Shown here piece after piece: positions 1-6,305 of a stretch of 7,801 nt of DNA. The notes below the pieces were generated by a model, which was not told the origin of the DNA, did no database searches, and saw nothing but the letters and a program-made list of their open reading frames with translations. Position numbers and translations under genes: made by a program. Source of the DNA: Desulfurobacterium sp. GTDB lineage: Bacteria; Aquificota; Aquificia; Desulfurobacteriales; Desulfurobacteriaceae. The first letter of the stretch is position 1, and each line of letters begins with the position of its first letter. The stretch is taken from NCBI GenBank assembly GCA_026988135.1, contig JALSLT010000089.1, positions 1 to 7,801 of the forward strand. The letters run 5' to 3'.

Positions 1-558
1 TTCTACTATGTATGTTAAAGAGCTTCCGTCTCTGTTTATAATTTGAAATGATATGGGATGTTCCGTTTTTTCTTTAAATATGACAATAACTTTTTTGTAT
101 CCCAGGTTTTTTTTCTTCGGAAGTAGTTCAAATGCGGTTTTATCTTTTATTTTTGCATTTGAAATTATTTCAAAATAATTATCAAAGCTTTCCGGAGATT
201 CCAATATTCGAATAACAGGTAGGTAATCGAGGGCATCATCTATTTTACTTTTTTTTAACTTTTTGTCTTCCGGAATGCATGTCCATACGGTTTTTCCGTT
301 TGAAACTATTTCCATTTGAGAATTTTTAGTGTATTTCCAGAGAAACTTTTTCGGTCTTTTATATTCGATTACTCCTGAGTAGAAGTCTTTTTCTCCTATT
401 TCGGAATCGAGTTCCGTAATTTGGGCAAAAGAGATTTTTAGTGTGTTTACGGCTTTTAAGTGTTCAAGAAATCGGTAAAATTTATTCTCTGTTTTTCCTA
501 TGGCTATTAAGGGGAAGATAAGAAATAAAAGTAGAGGTATTAAAATTTTTCTTTTCAT
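1..558 (-). CDS. lolA: LolA-like outer-membrane lipoprotein carrier protein (3' end beyond window)
   Basis: Reading the minus strand from the ATG at 558-556 gives 186 codons without a stop to the left edge, so the C-terminus is missing. LolA is a periplasmic chaperone that takes lipoproteins from the LolCDE transporter and delivers them to the outer membrane. The protein begins with a signal peptide: a basic start (MKRK), a hydrophobic stretch at about residues 5-20, and probable cleavage near Gly21/Lys22. The mature part has the family pattern: FAQI at 44-47, a YSG strand near 60-62, then KRPKKFLWKY (67-76), matching the conserved Arg-Pro...Trp-Lys-Tyr segment of LolA, followed by an SNGKTVW strand. 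An AAGGAG ribosome binding site at 565-570 lies 6 nt before the ATG. LolA is usually about 200 residues, so little is missing. The gene is divergent from rsmD. Assignment rests on motif pattern; general LolA/LolB-fold proteins are the alternative. Confidence 0.85.
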   Translation of the reverse strand, partial: MKRKILIPLLLFLIFPLIAIGKTENKFYRFLEHLKAVNTLKISFAQITELDSEIGEKDFYSGVIEYKRPKKFLWKYTKNSQMEIVSNGKTVWTCIPEDKKLKKSKIDDALDYLPVIRILESPESFDNYFEIISNAKIKDKTAFELLPKKKNLGYKKVIVIFKEKTEHPISFQIINRDGSSLTYIVE

Positions 559-591
559 TGCTTTCTCCTTTTTTCTTTGTTGGATAATTTC

Positions 592-603
592 ATTATAATT
601 ATA
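592..603. promoter_or_regulatory. Divergent promoter region with palindromic -10 element (lolA / rsmD)
   Basis: The 74-nt gap between the lolA and rsmD starts contains TATAATTATA at 594-603, a perfect 10-bp palindrome. It supplies TATAAT on the plus strand (594-599, toward rsmD) and on the minus strand (603-598, toward lolA). A second minus-strand TATAAT lies at 597-592. Leaders of about 25-35 nt would result in both directions. No good -35 hexamer is visible for either side: TTTTCT at 571-576 sits 17 nt before the plus -10 and matches TTGACA poorly. The call therefore rests on the -10 symmetry and the divergent gene layout; in such AT-rich DNA chance matches are possible. Confidence 0.4.
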
Positions 604-632
604 CCTGCTGTTAATTTATATTGGAGAATTGT

Positions 633-1205
633 ATGAGAATTATAGGTGGAGAATATAAGGGAAGGAAGCTCTTTTCTATTCCAAAGAGAAAGGATACCAA
701 GCTTTTAAGACCGACAACCGATAGAGTTAAGGAATCCGTATTTTCTATTCTTAATAGTTATCTTGACGGAGCTGTTTTTCTGGATCTTTTTTCAGGTACC
801 GGAAATGTCGGAATAGAAGCTTTAAGTAGGGGTGTGAAAGAGACGGTTTTTGTTGAGTCTGACAAGAGGTTTTGTGAGCTTATAAGAAGAAACCTTAAAA
901 CTTTAGCTGTTGCTTCGGATCGGTATAAAGTTGTTTGTAATGATTATATGAAAGCGTTGAAAAAGCTTGCCAGAAACGGAAAAAGATTTGATTTCATTTA
1001 TGCTGACCCTCCTTATGAGAAAGGGTATTACACCAGGATTGTTAATCTTGTTAAGAGTTTAAATATGCTTGATGAGAACGGTCTTTTAATTTTAGAGGAG
1101 CCTAAAAGCGAACCTTTTATTCCCGAAGAGAACAGATGGATAGTTGAGAGGAGGAATTACGGTACGACTACCGTAACGTTTCTAAATTTTTCCGAGGGGG
1201 GTTAA
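633..1205 (+). CDS. rsmD: 16S rRNA (guanine(966)-N(2))-methyltransferase RsmD
   Basis: The product methylates N2 of a guanine (G966 in E. coli numbering) of 16S rRNA in the small subunit, using S-adenosylmethionine. The 190-residue protein has the normal family length. It opens with the typical MRIIGGEYKGRKL, continues with LRPTTDRVKESVFSIL (25-40), which is characteristic of the family, then SAM motif I DLFSGTGNVGIEALSRG (51-67), an acidic residue (E75) in the strand-2 position, and the catalytic motif DPPY (125-128). A TTG at 621 lies further upstream in frame, but the ATG at 633 is preferred. GGAG at 623-626 is spaced 6 nt from it, and RsmD proteins usually start at exactly this Met-Arg-Ile-Ile. 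The gene is first in a three-gene cluster; its stop is immediately followed by the next ATG. Confidence 0.95.
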   Translation: MRIIGGEYKGRKLFSIPKRKDTKLLRPTTDRVKESVFSILNSYLDGAVFLDLFSGTGNVGIEALSRGVKETVFVESDKRFCELIRRNLKTLAVASDRYKVVCNDYMKALKKLARNGKRFDFIYADPPYEKGYYTRIVNLVKSLNMLDENGLLILEEPKSEPFIPEENRWIVERRNYGTTTVTFLNFSEGG

Positions 1206-1874
1206 ATGTTTGAAATTTCAAAAACTTTTACTTTTTCTTCAGCTCATTCGGTTTTTTCTCAGCAACTGAATCCGAAATGGACAACAAGTACCTATCCAAA
1301 GTGTCGTCGTTTGCCAGGTCACGGACATGATTACAAATTAACGGTTTATCTTAGTTCTGATAAGCTTGATAAATCCCAAATGGTTACGGATTTTCATCAT
1401 CTTTCATGGCTGAAACAATTCATTGATAAATGTTTTGATCATAAACTTATATTGAGTTCTCAAGATTCCGGTACTCTGATATTTCTTTCGAAATTGGGAA
1501 TTTTAGAAGATGGAGCCATAGTGCTTCCTGAAATTGAAAAAATGAAACCTTCGATTAAATTTTACGGAGTAACTTCGGATTATGTTTTTGTTTCCGGTGA
1601 AGTTGATGTAAAGCCCATTTTTTTAAGTGAGTATATTTATATCGCTTTTGATAATTTTTCCTGTCCTGGATTTTCCGAAAAAAGTATAGCGGAAATAGAT
1701 TTCTATCAGCGTTTTCTGGAAGGATTTGCTATTTTTGATAGGTCTCCGACATCCGAAAATATGGCCCGATTCTTTTACAAATTTGTCAATAAAAGTGTAA
1801 AAGCTCTTGGAGTTTCCTGTAGTAAGGTTTCGATATCCGAAACGGAAACCTCCTGTGCCACTTATTGGGAATAG
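1206..1874 (+). CDS. 6-pyruvoyl-tetrahydropterin synthase / QueD family protein, long variant
   Basis: This 222-residue protein belongs to the PTPS/QueD family, whose members act on dihydroneopterin triphosphate; QueD makes 6-carboxy-tetrahydropterin for queuosine. The zinc ligands are visible as H14 (SSAHS) and H39/H41 in PGHGHDY. MVTDFHHL (59-66) matches the family strand MxxDFxxL, D78-H79 matches the catalytic Asp-His, SPTSEN (180-185) matches NPTSE, and E212-T213 matches the substrate-binding Glu near the C-terminus. Two things are odd. Typical QueD is about 120-150 residues, but here roughly 85 extra residues lie between D78-H79 and SPTSEN. Also, the presumed catalytic C33 is spaced Cx5HGH, not CxxxHGH as in QueD. 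The exact reaction is therefore uncertain, and no gene symbol is given. The ATG directly abuts the rsmD stop, with a GAGGGGGG ribosome binding site at 1194-1201 inside rsmD. One nucleotide separates its stop from the next start. Confidence 0.85.
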   Translation: MFEISKTFTFSSAHSVFSQQLNPKWTTSTYPKCRRLPGHGHDYKLTVYLSSDKLDKSQMVTDFHHLSWLKQFIDKCFDHKLILSSQDSGTLIFLSKLGILEDGAIVLPEIEKMKPSIKFYGVTSDYVFVSGEVDVKPIFLSEYIYIAFDNFSCPGFSEKSIAEIDFYQRFLEGFAIFDRSPTSENMARFFYKFVNKSVKALGVSCSKVSISETETSCATYWE

Positions 1875-1875
1875 T

Positions 1876-4143
1876 ATGGAACTTCTCCTTCCGGCCGGGA
1901 AGAGAGAGCATATTTATGCGGCGTTTGAATACGGTGGTGATGCTTGCTATCTCGGTGTAGGCTCTTTTAATGCCAGAACCGGTGCTGAGAATTTTTCTAT
2001 TGATGATTACAGGAAATTTCTTTTTTACGGAAGAAAGAAAAACAGGAAACTTTATCTTACTTTTAATACACTTTTGAAGAACAGTGAAATAAAAAATGTC
2101 TTTTCCATATTGGAAGAGATTTACGATTTGAATCCCGACGGAGTTATTGTTCAGGATATGGGGCTTGCTTCTCTTATAAAAAGGGAGTTTCCAAAGATTC
2201 CTCTTATATCAAGTACTCAACTTGGAATTCATAATGTTAGTGGTGTTAAATTTGCAGAGGATTTTGGTTTTAAAAGAGTGATACTTTCGAGGGAATTAAC
2301 GATTAAAGAGATAGAAGCAATAAAAAGGAACACTTCTATAGAGATAGAAGTTTTTATTCACGGTGCCATGTGCTATTCCTACTCAGGTTTTTGTTTCGCT
2401 TCATCTTTTATCGGGGGTCATTCCGGAAATAGGGGAAAATGTTCTCAGGTTTGCAGAATGTTTTTTGAGGGAGATTTGAAAGGGTACATTTTTAATCTGA
2501 AAGATCTCGCCGGTTTTGATTATGTTAAAACTCTTTATGAAATTGGTGTTGATAGTTTAAAGGTTGAGGGAAGATTAAAAGACGAGCTTTATGTGGCTGT
2601 TAATACTTTTGTTTATAGGCAGTTTATCGATGAAGCCAAAGGTAAGAAAAAGTTAAAAGCGGAAGAGAAATATTATTTAAAGAAACTATCGAAAATTGTT
2701 TTTTCAAGAAAGAGATGGAAAGGTTATTTTGATACTGACCATCCTACTAATATTATAGATTCCAGTTATCCTGGGAATTACGGATTATTTTTAGGGAAAA
2801 TAGAAAAGGTTACATCTAAATGCTTTGTGGTTAACAGGCTATCTTTTCCGGTTTCAAAGCATGACGGACTAATTGTTTTTAGAGATGGGAAACCGATTCC
2901 GGTAAAAGTTTCAGGTATAAAAAACAGACAGATTTTTATAAAACCTGTTGAGAAATTTAAGAAAGGGGATGCTGTCTATCTTGTTCATTCCGTTAAAGTT
3001 CACAATAGTTTTCCCGTTAAAGAGGTGAAAGTTTCGCAAGCAAAGCCTTTAATCGAACTTGAAATCGATATTTCCAACGGAGAAATAGAAGTAACAGGTA
3101 GAAATACGGTAAGGGATGTAGAAACACTGCTTTGTAAAAATATTTTAACTGAGAAACCCGAAAAACGAGCTCTTACGTCTCTTGAAGTTTCAGAAGAATT
3201 TAAAAAATCGGGAAACTTCTCTTTTGAGGTTAAGATAAAAAGCATCAAAATTTCCGAGGATTTTTTTATTCCTCGAAGAGAGCTTTCAGCAGCGCGAAAG
3301 GAGATTTACAAACAGTTAGAGAATAAACTTTTCCCTAAAAGGAGTTACTCTTCTACCGATTGCTACTCTTTCAAAAGAGTTTTTGAAAAGGTTATAGTGG
3401 TTGATGAAGAGAATGCAGCTGCGGTTTTTCCTTTGCTTGACTCTTTCGATGAAAAAACAGCTGTTTTTATTAAATCGTTTAACCTTAATCGTTTTTTATC
3501 TTTTAAAGAGAAGAATATTACCGTTGGATTTGTTCTTCCTACTATTGTGAAAACCTATGAAGAAGAGAAACTTAAAAAATTTATTTCTGTTTTAGTGGAG
3601 CATGGTATAAAGGATTTTTTTGTTCCTAATATTTACGGAATATCTTTACTTGTGAATTTTAACGTTAACATGTACGGGGATTATACTTTTTACTGTATGA
3701 ATAAGGAAACGGTAAATTTTTTTATTAATCAAAATTTTAAGAGTTTTACTTTTAGTATCGAGGATGATTTGGAGAATCTTTCCGATTTGGAATATTTGAA
3801 CGGTATGGTTCTCATTTATCAAGACACTCCGCTCTTTTACTCCCAAATTTGTAATAAGCGAGTTTTCAAAGGTTGTCCCTCTAATTTTAAAGAATGCGAT
3901 TGCAATATTTCCATTTTCAAAAAAGGAAAAAAGATTGATAGATTTTTTCTGAATTTTGCTGATTGTAGAACTTTAATGATATGGGATAGACCGTTTAATC
4001 TTACGAAATTTAGAAATAGGATAAGAGGAGTTTTTCGATTCGATTTTGTGAATAGAACTTACAGTAGTTTCCGTATGGAAAAGATTATTGAACTTAAAAT
4101 AGAACAAGGGCATTCGGCGAATTTTGTACGTGGGTTAAAATAA
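1876..4143 (+). CDS. Peptidase U32 family protein, long form (RlhA/TrhP-like RNA hydroxylase candidate)
   Basis: The 755-residue protein starts MELLLPAG, followed by GGDACYLG and FNAR...ENF, the classic N-terminal signature of family U32. The Fe-S signature spans EVFIHGAMCYSYSG to GNRGKCSQVCR, with cysteines 166, 173, 189 and 193; characterised U32 proteins bind a [4Fe-4S] cluster with conserved cysteines in this region. LKVEGRLKD (about 231-239) is also conserved. Despite the name, studied members such as RlhA (23S rRNA C2501) and TrhP (tRNA U34) are prephenate-dependent RNA hydroxylases, and UbiU/V act in ubiquinone synthesis. Its length is closer to RlhA than to short TrhP. A C-terminal cysteine group (659, 667, 674, 676, then 697) precedes a DRPFNLT...GVFRFDF segment resembling the end of long U32 proteins. 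An in-frame ATG at 1807 would overlap the previous gene; the ATG at 1876 is chosen because MELLLPAG is the family start and GGGA lies at 1867-1870. The substrate cannot be told from sequence. Confidence 0.88.
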   Translation: MELLLPAGKREHIYAAFEYGGDACYLGVGSFNARTGAENFSIDDYRKFLFYGRKKNRKLYLTFNTLLKNSEIKNVFSILEEIYDLNPDGVIVQDMGLASLIKREFPKIPLISSTQLGIHNVSGVKFAEDFGFKRVILSRELTIKEIEAIKRNTSIEIEVFIHGAMCYSYSGFCFASSFIGGHSGNRGKCSQVCRMFFEGDLKGYIFNLKDLAGFDYVKTLYEIGVDSLKVEGRLKDELYVAVNTFVYRQFIDEAKGKKKLKAEEKYYLKKLSKIVFSRKRWKGYFDTDHPTNIIDSSYPGNYGLFLGKIEKVTSKCFVVNRLSFPVSKHDGLIVFRDGKPIPVKVSGIKNRQIFIKPVEKFKKGDAVYLVHSVKVHNSFPVKEVKVSQAKPLIELEIDISNGEIEVTGRNTVRDVETLLCKNILTEKPEKRALTSLEVSEEFKKSGNFSFEVKIKSIKISEDFFIPRRELSAARKEIYKQLENKLFPKRSYSSTDCYSFKRVFEKVIVVDEENAAAVFPLLDSFDEKTAVFIKSFNLNRFLSFKEKNITVGFVLPTIVKTYEEEKLKKFISVLVEHGIKDFFVPNIYGISLLVNFNVNMYGDYTFYCMNKETVNFFINQNFKSFTFSIEDDLENLSDLEYLNGMVLIYQDTPLFYSQICNKRVFKGCPSNFKECDCNISIFKKGKKIDRFFLNFADCRTLMIWDRPFNLTKFRNRIRGVFRFDFVNRTYSSFRMEKIIELKIEQGHSANFVRGLK

Positions 4144-4152
4144 GCATATAAT
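4124..4152 (+). promoter_or_regulatory. Candidate sigma-70-type promoter for pgk
   Basis: TTGTAC at 4124-4129 and a perfect TATAAT at 4147-4152 are separated by 17 nt. The -35 part overlaps the last codons of the U32 gene, and the -10 follows its stop. Transcription would begin near 4159-4161, giving a leader of about 30 nt. The -35 matches consensus at only three of six positions. It would let pgk be expressed independently of the upstream cluster, but no terminator separates them, so read-through is also possible. Confidence 0.4.
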
Positions 4153-4190
4153 TTCCTTAAATTTTCGGTTAGGAATATAAGGAGGATAGG

Positions 4191-5408
4191 ATGGGTGTAT
4201 CGGAAGCCATGTTTAGAAAAATGTCTCTTAAAGATGTTCCCGTTGAAAAATTAAAAAGCCGTAAGGTTTTTGTGAGAGTGGACTTTAATGTTCCTCTTGA
4301 TAACGGTATTATAATGAACGATAAGCGCATAAGAGCTGCTATCCCTACAATTAACTATTTGATAGATCATAGTGCTAAGATTGTGTTGTGTTCTCATCTT
4401 GACAGACCGAAGGGTTGGGATTCTTCCCTTTCTTTAAAACCGGTAGCCGAGAGACTTTCAAGACTTCTGGAAAGAGAAGTTCATTTTATTCCCGATTCTG
4501 TTGGAGAAAATGTTGTAAAAAAGGTTGAAAATCTTAATGCTGGAGATATTGCTCTTCTTGAGAATGTGAGATTTTATCCTGAAGAGACGACAAATGATGA
4601 AGAATTTGCAAGGAAATTGGCAAATCTGGCAGATATATACGTCAATGATGCTTTTGGAACAGCCCATAGAAAGCATGCTTCAACATATGGAATTACAAAA
4701 TTTGTTGATCTTGCCGTTTCAGGATTTCTACTCCAAAAAGAGATTGAGTATTTAAGAAAAGTTCTTGATAATCCGAAAAGGCCTCTTGTTCTTATCATTG
4801 GTGGAGCTAAAGTTTCGAGTAAACTACAAGTAATAGAAAATCTTCTAAAAGTTGTTGATAAGATGCTTATAGGTGGCGGTATGGCTTATACCTTTTTGAA
4901 AGCTGCTGGATATCAGGTCGGCCGTTCTCTGGTGGAAGAAGATTTTTTTGAAACCGCAAGGGAAATAATGAAAATGGCAGATAATAACGGTGTTAAACTT
5001 TATGTTCCTGTTGATAGTATGAATGCGCAAGAGTTTAAAGAAAATACCAGAGTAAAACTTACAACTTTTAAGGAGATTCCCAAAGATATGATGGGACTTG
5101 ATATAGGGCCTGCAACTGTAAAGCTGTTTGAAGAGGCTATGAATGATGCTGAAACGATAGTTTGGAATGGTCCTATGGGTGTCTTTGAGATGGAAAAGTT
5201 CAGATTCGGGACTATGGCAATTGGAAAAGAGGTTGCTTCCAAAAAAGAGGCCTTAACCATAATTGGTGGCGGAGATAGTGTTGCTGCTCTTGAACTTCTT
5301 GGTCTTGAACATTCTGTTGATCATGTATCAACCGGTGGTGGAGCTTTTCTTGAGTTTCTTGCCGGGAAGGAGCTTCCCGGTGTGATTGCTTTGTCGGATA
5401 AAACTTAA
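4191..5408 (+). CDS. pgk: Phosphoglycerate kinase
   Basis: The enzyme transfers phosphate between 1,3-bisphosphoglycerate and ADP in cytoplasmic glycolysis and, in reverse, in gluconeogenesis or autotrophic carbon metabolism. The 405 residues match the family size (about 390-415). All main motifs are present: RVDFNVP (29-35), substrate-binding SHLDRPKG (68-75), LLENVRFYPEE (122-132), VNDAFGTAHRKHAS (151-164), the hinge/nucleotide region GGAKVSSK (204-211), GGGMAYTF, WNGPMGVFE (325-333), GGGDS (359-363) and STGGGAFLEFL (380-390). No key residue appears lost. The start at 4191 is chosen because AAGGAGG (4179-4185) lies 5 nt upstream; ATGs at 4209 and 4221 would give a protein starting nearer the conserved core but lack such a site. 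The gene stands between the RNA-modification cluster and a terminator, convergent with the murG-scpB operon. Confidence 0.98.
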   Translation: MGVSEAMFRKMSLKDVPVEKLKSRKVFVRVDFNVPLDNGIIMNDKRIRAAIPTINYLIDHSAKIVLCSHLDRPKGWDSSLSLKPVAERLSRLLEREVHFIPDSVGENVVKKVENLNAGDIALLENVRFYPEETTNDEEFARKLANLADIYVNDAFGTAHRKHASTYGITKFVDLAVSGFLLQKEIEYLRKVLDNPKRPLVLIIGGAKVSSKLQVIENLLKVVDKMLIGGGMAYTFLKAAGYQVGRSLVEEDFFETAREIMKMADNNGVKLYVPVDSMNAQEFKENTRVKLTTFKEIPKDMMGLDIGPATVKLFEEAMNDAETIVWNGPMGVFEMEKFRFGTMAIGKEVASKKEALTIIGGGDSVAALELLGLEHSVDHVSTGGGAFLEFLAGKELPGVIALSDKT

Positions 5409-5413
5409 GAGAT

Positions 5414-5440
5414 AAAAAGGGGAAAACATCCCCCTTTTTT
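5414..5440. terminator. Bidirectional rho-independent terminator between pgk and the convergent operon
   Basis: The segment forms a 9-bp hairpin: AAAAAGGGG (5414-5422) pairs with CCCCTTTTT (5431-5439) around an 8-nt loop. The plus strand ends in a T6 run (5435-5440) for pgk. On the minus strand the five A residues at 5414-5418 read as T5, so the same hairpin can end transcription of the convergent operon. The right arm reaches into the TAA stop (5441-5439) of the convergent gene. Confidence 0.85.
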
Positions 5441-6305
5441 AGTCTTCAATTACTTTTTTTGCAAACTCATGTGCTACTTTTGCAGCTGTCTGCGGGCTTA
5501 CTTTGGCGGAGTTAAATTTCATATGAAATAGGTCTATTTCCGTAATATCCGCGCCGGTTGCATCTTTGTAAAATTTTCTTTCTCTCTCATCAAGCTGTTT
5601 TATCCTTTCCATAGCTTCTTCAACGTGAATATTAAGTTTTTCTGCACACTGTTTTGTTCTGTAATCGATAGGAGCTTCTATTTTGAAATGTACGGTATTG
5701 GGATATTCTGCAAGGATTGCGCAAGCGCCGTGTCCGACAAGGATGACATTGTTTGAAAAAGCCATGTTCATAACAACTTTGATAAGCATTTCTTTAAACT
5801 CTTCAAAGGAGATCTCTTTTTCATCTTCATCACCTCTTAGGATTGAAAAATCAAGAAATTTTCTATTAAATTGAATGAAGTCGGTAAGAGACAATTTTGC
5901 AGCGATGTAATTAAAGTCATCAAACTCCTCCAGTTTATCCGTAGGAAGGTTTAACCTCTTTGCAGTTTGAATGAGTATCTCCTTATAGAGGACATCATAT
6001 CCGGTTAGTTTGGCAAGTTCCTGAGCAAATTCAAAACCTTTTGAGCCGTAATCAAAAGTTACCGTGATAACTCCCATATTTCCCTCCAAAATATCCTTAA
6101 TTTTTGAAAAATCTTCACTTATTAACTTCCCTCTAAGTAATTCTATTATCTCAAAAAACTTTTTTTCACTCAACCTGTCGGGAAGCTTCTTAATGAAACC
6201 TGCCAATTTTTCTTCAAATTCCGGCAACTGTTTTTTGAGCGTTGAAGCTATTTCTTCATCTTCTATAAAAATATCAATAGCTTCTTCTCTCCAGTTACTT
6301 TTCAA
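5439..6305 (-). CDS. Cytidylate-kinase-like family protein with N-terminal helical extension
   Basis: The C-terminal two thirds (about residues 78-288) resemble the cytidylate kinase-like family (Cytidylate_kin2). They begin ITVTFDYGSKGFEFAQELAKLTGYDV (80-105), where the family has a TISRxxGSGGxxIAxxLA P-loop region. Then come VILVGHGACAIL (187-198), aligning with the family's GRGA segment, an A..DYR segment, the DERERKFY helix (239-246) and a final FHMKFNSAKVSPQTAA stretch (260-275). Residues 1-76 form an acidic, helix-rich extension that I do not recognise. Key positions differ from the usual pattern: Arg to Asp at 85, GSGG to GSKG, and GRG to GHG. Nucleotide kinase activity is therefore doubtful. 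The start is TTG at 6305, supported by GGAGGA at 6311-6316, 5 nt upstream. The reading frame overlaps the end of scpB by 11 nt, suggesting translational coupling. Known Cytidylate_kin2 proteins mostly lack a defined role. Confidence 0.75.
   Translation of the reverse strand: MKSNWREEAIDIFIEDEEIASTLKKQLPEFEEKLAGFIKKLPDRLSEKKFFEIIELLRGKLISEDFSKIKDILEGNMGVITVTFDYGSKGFEFAQELAKLTGYDVLYKEILIQTAKRLNLPTDKLEEFDDFNYIAAKLSLTDFIQFNRKFLDFSILRGDEDEKEISFEEFKEMLIKVVMNMAFSNNVILVGHGACAILAEYPNTVHFKIEAPIDYRTKQCAEKLNIHVEEAMERIKQLDERERKFYKDATGADITEIDLFHMKFNSAKVSPQTAAKVAHEFAKKVIED

Noticed and set aside
105..256. Two runs of eight T (poly-A on the coding strand) inside lolA, considered as phase-variation sites
   Set aside because: They encode lysine codons (AAA) in an AT-rich genome, and similar runs occur in most genes here; nothing suggests switching.
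621..632. TTG start for RsmD adding four residues
   Set aside because: The GGAG at 623-626 would lie inside that extension; it is correctly placed for the ATG at 633, where RsmD proteins normally begin.
1807..1875. N-terminal extension of the U32 protein from the ATG at 1807
   Set aside because: The extra 23 residues are translated from inside the preceding gene, are not family-like, and the standard U32 start MELLLPAG with a ribosome binding site is at 1876.
3000..3248. Open frame of 82 codons on the minus strand inside the U32 gene
   Set aside because: It lies wholly antisense to a well-supported gene, has no ribosome binding site that I can see and resembles no known protein; it is a shadow of the coding strand.
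4574..5260. Several minus-strand open frames of 61-86 codons opposite pgk
   Set aside because: pgk is conserved along its whole length here; these frames are low-complexity shadows without family motifs.
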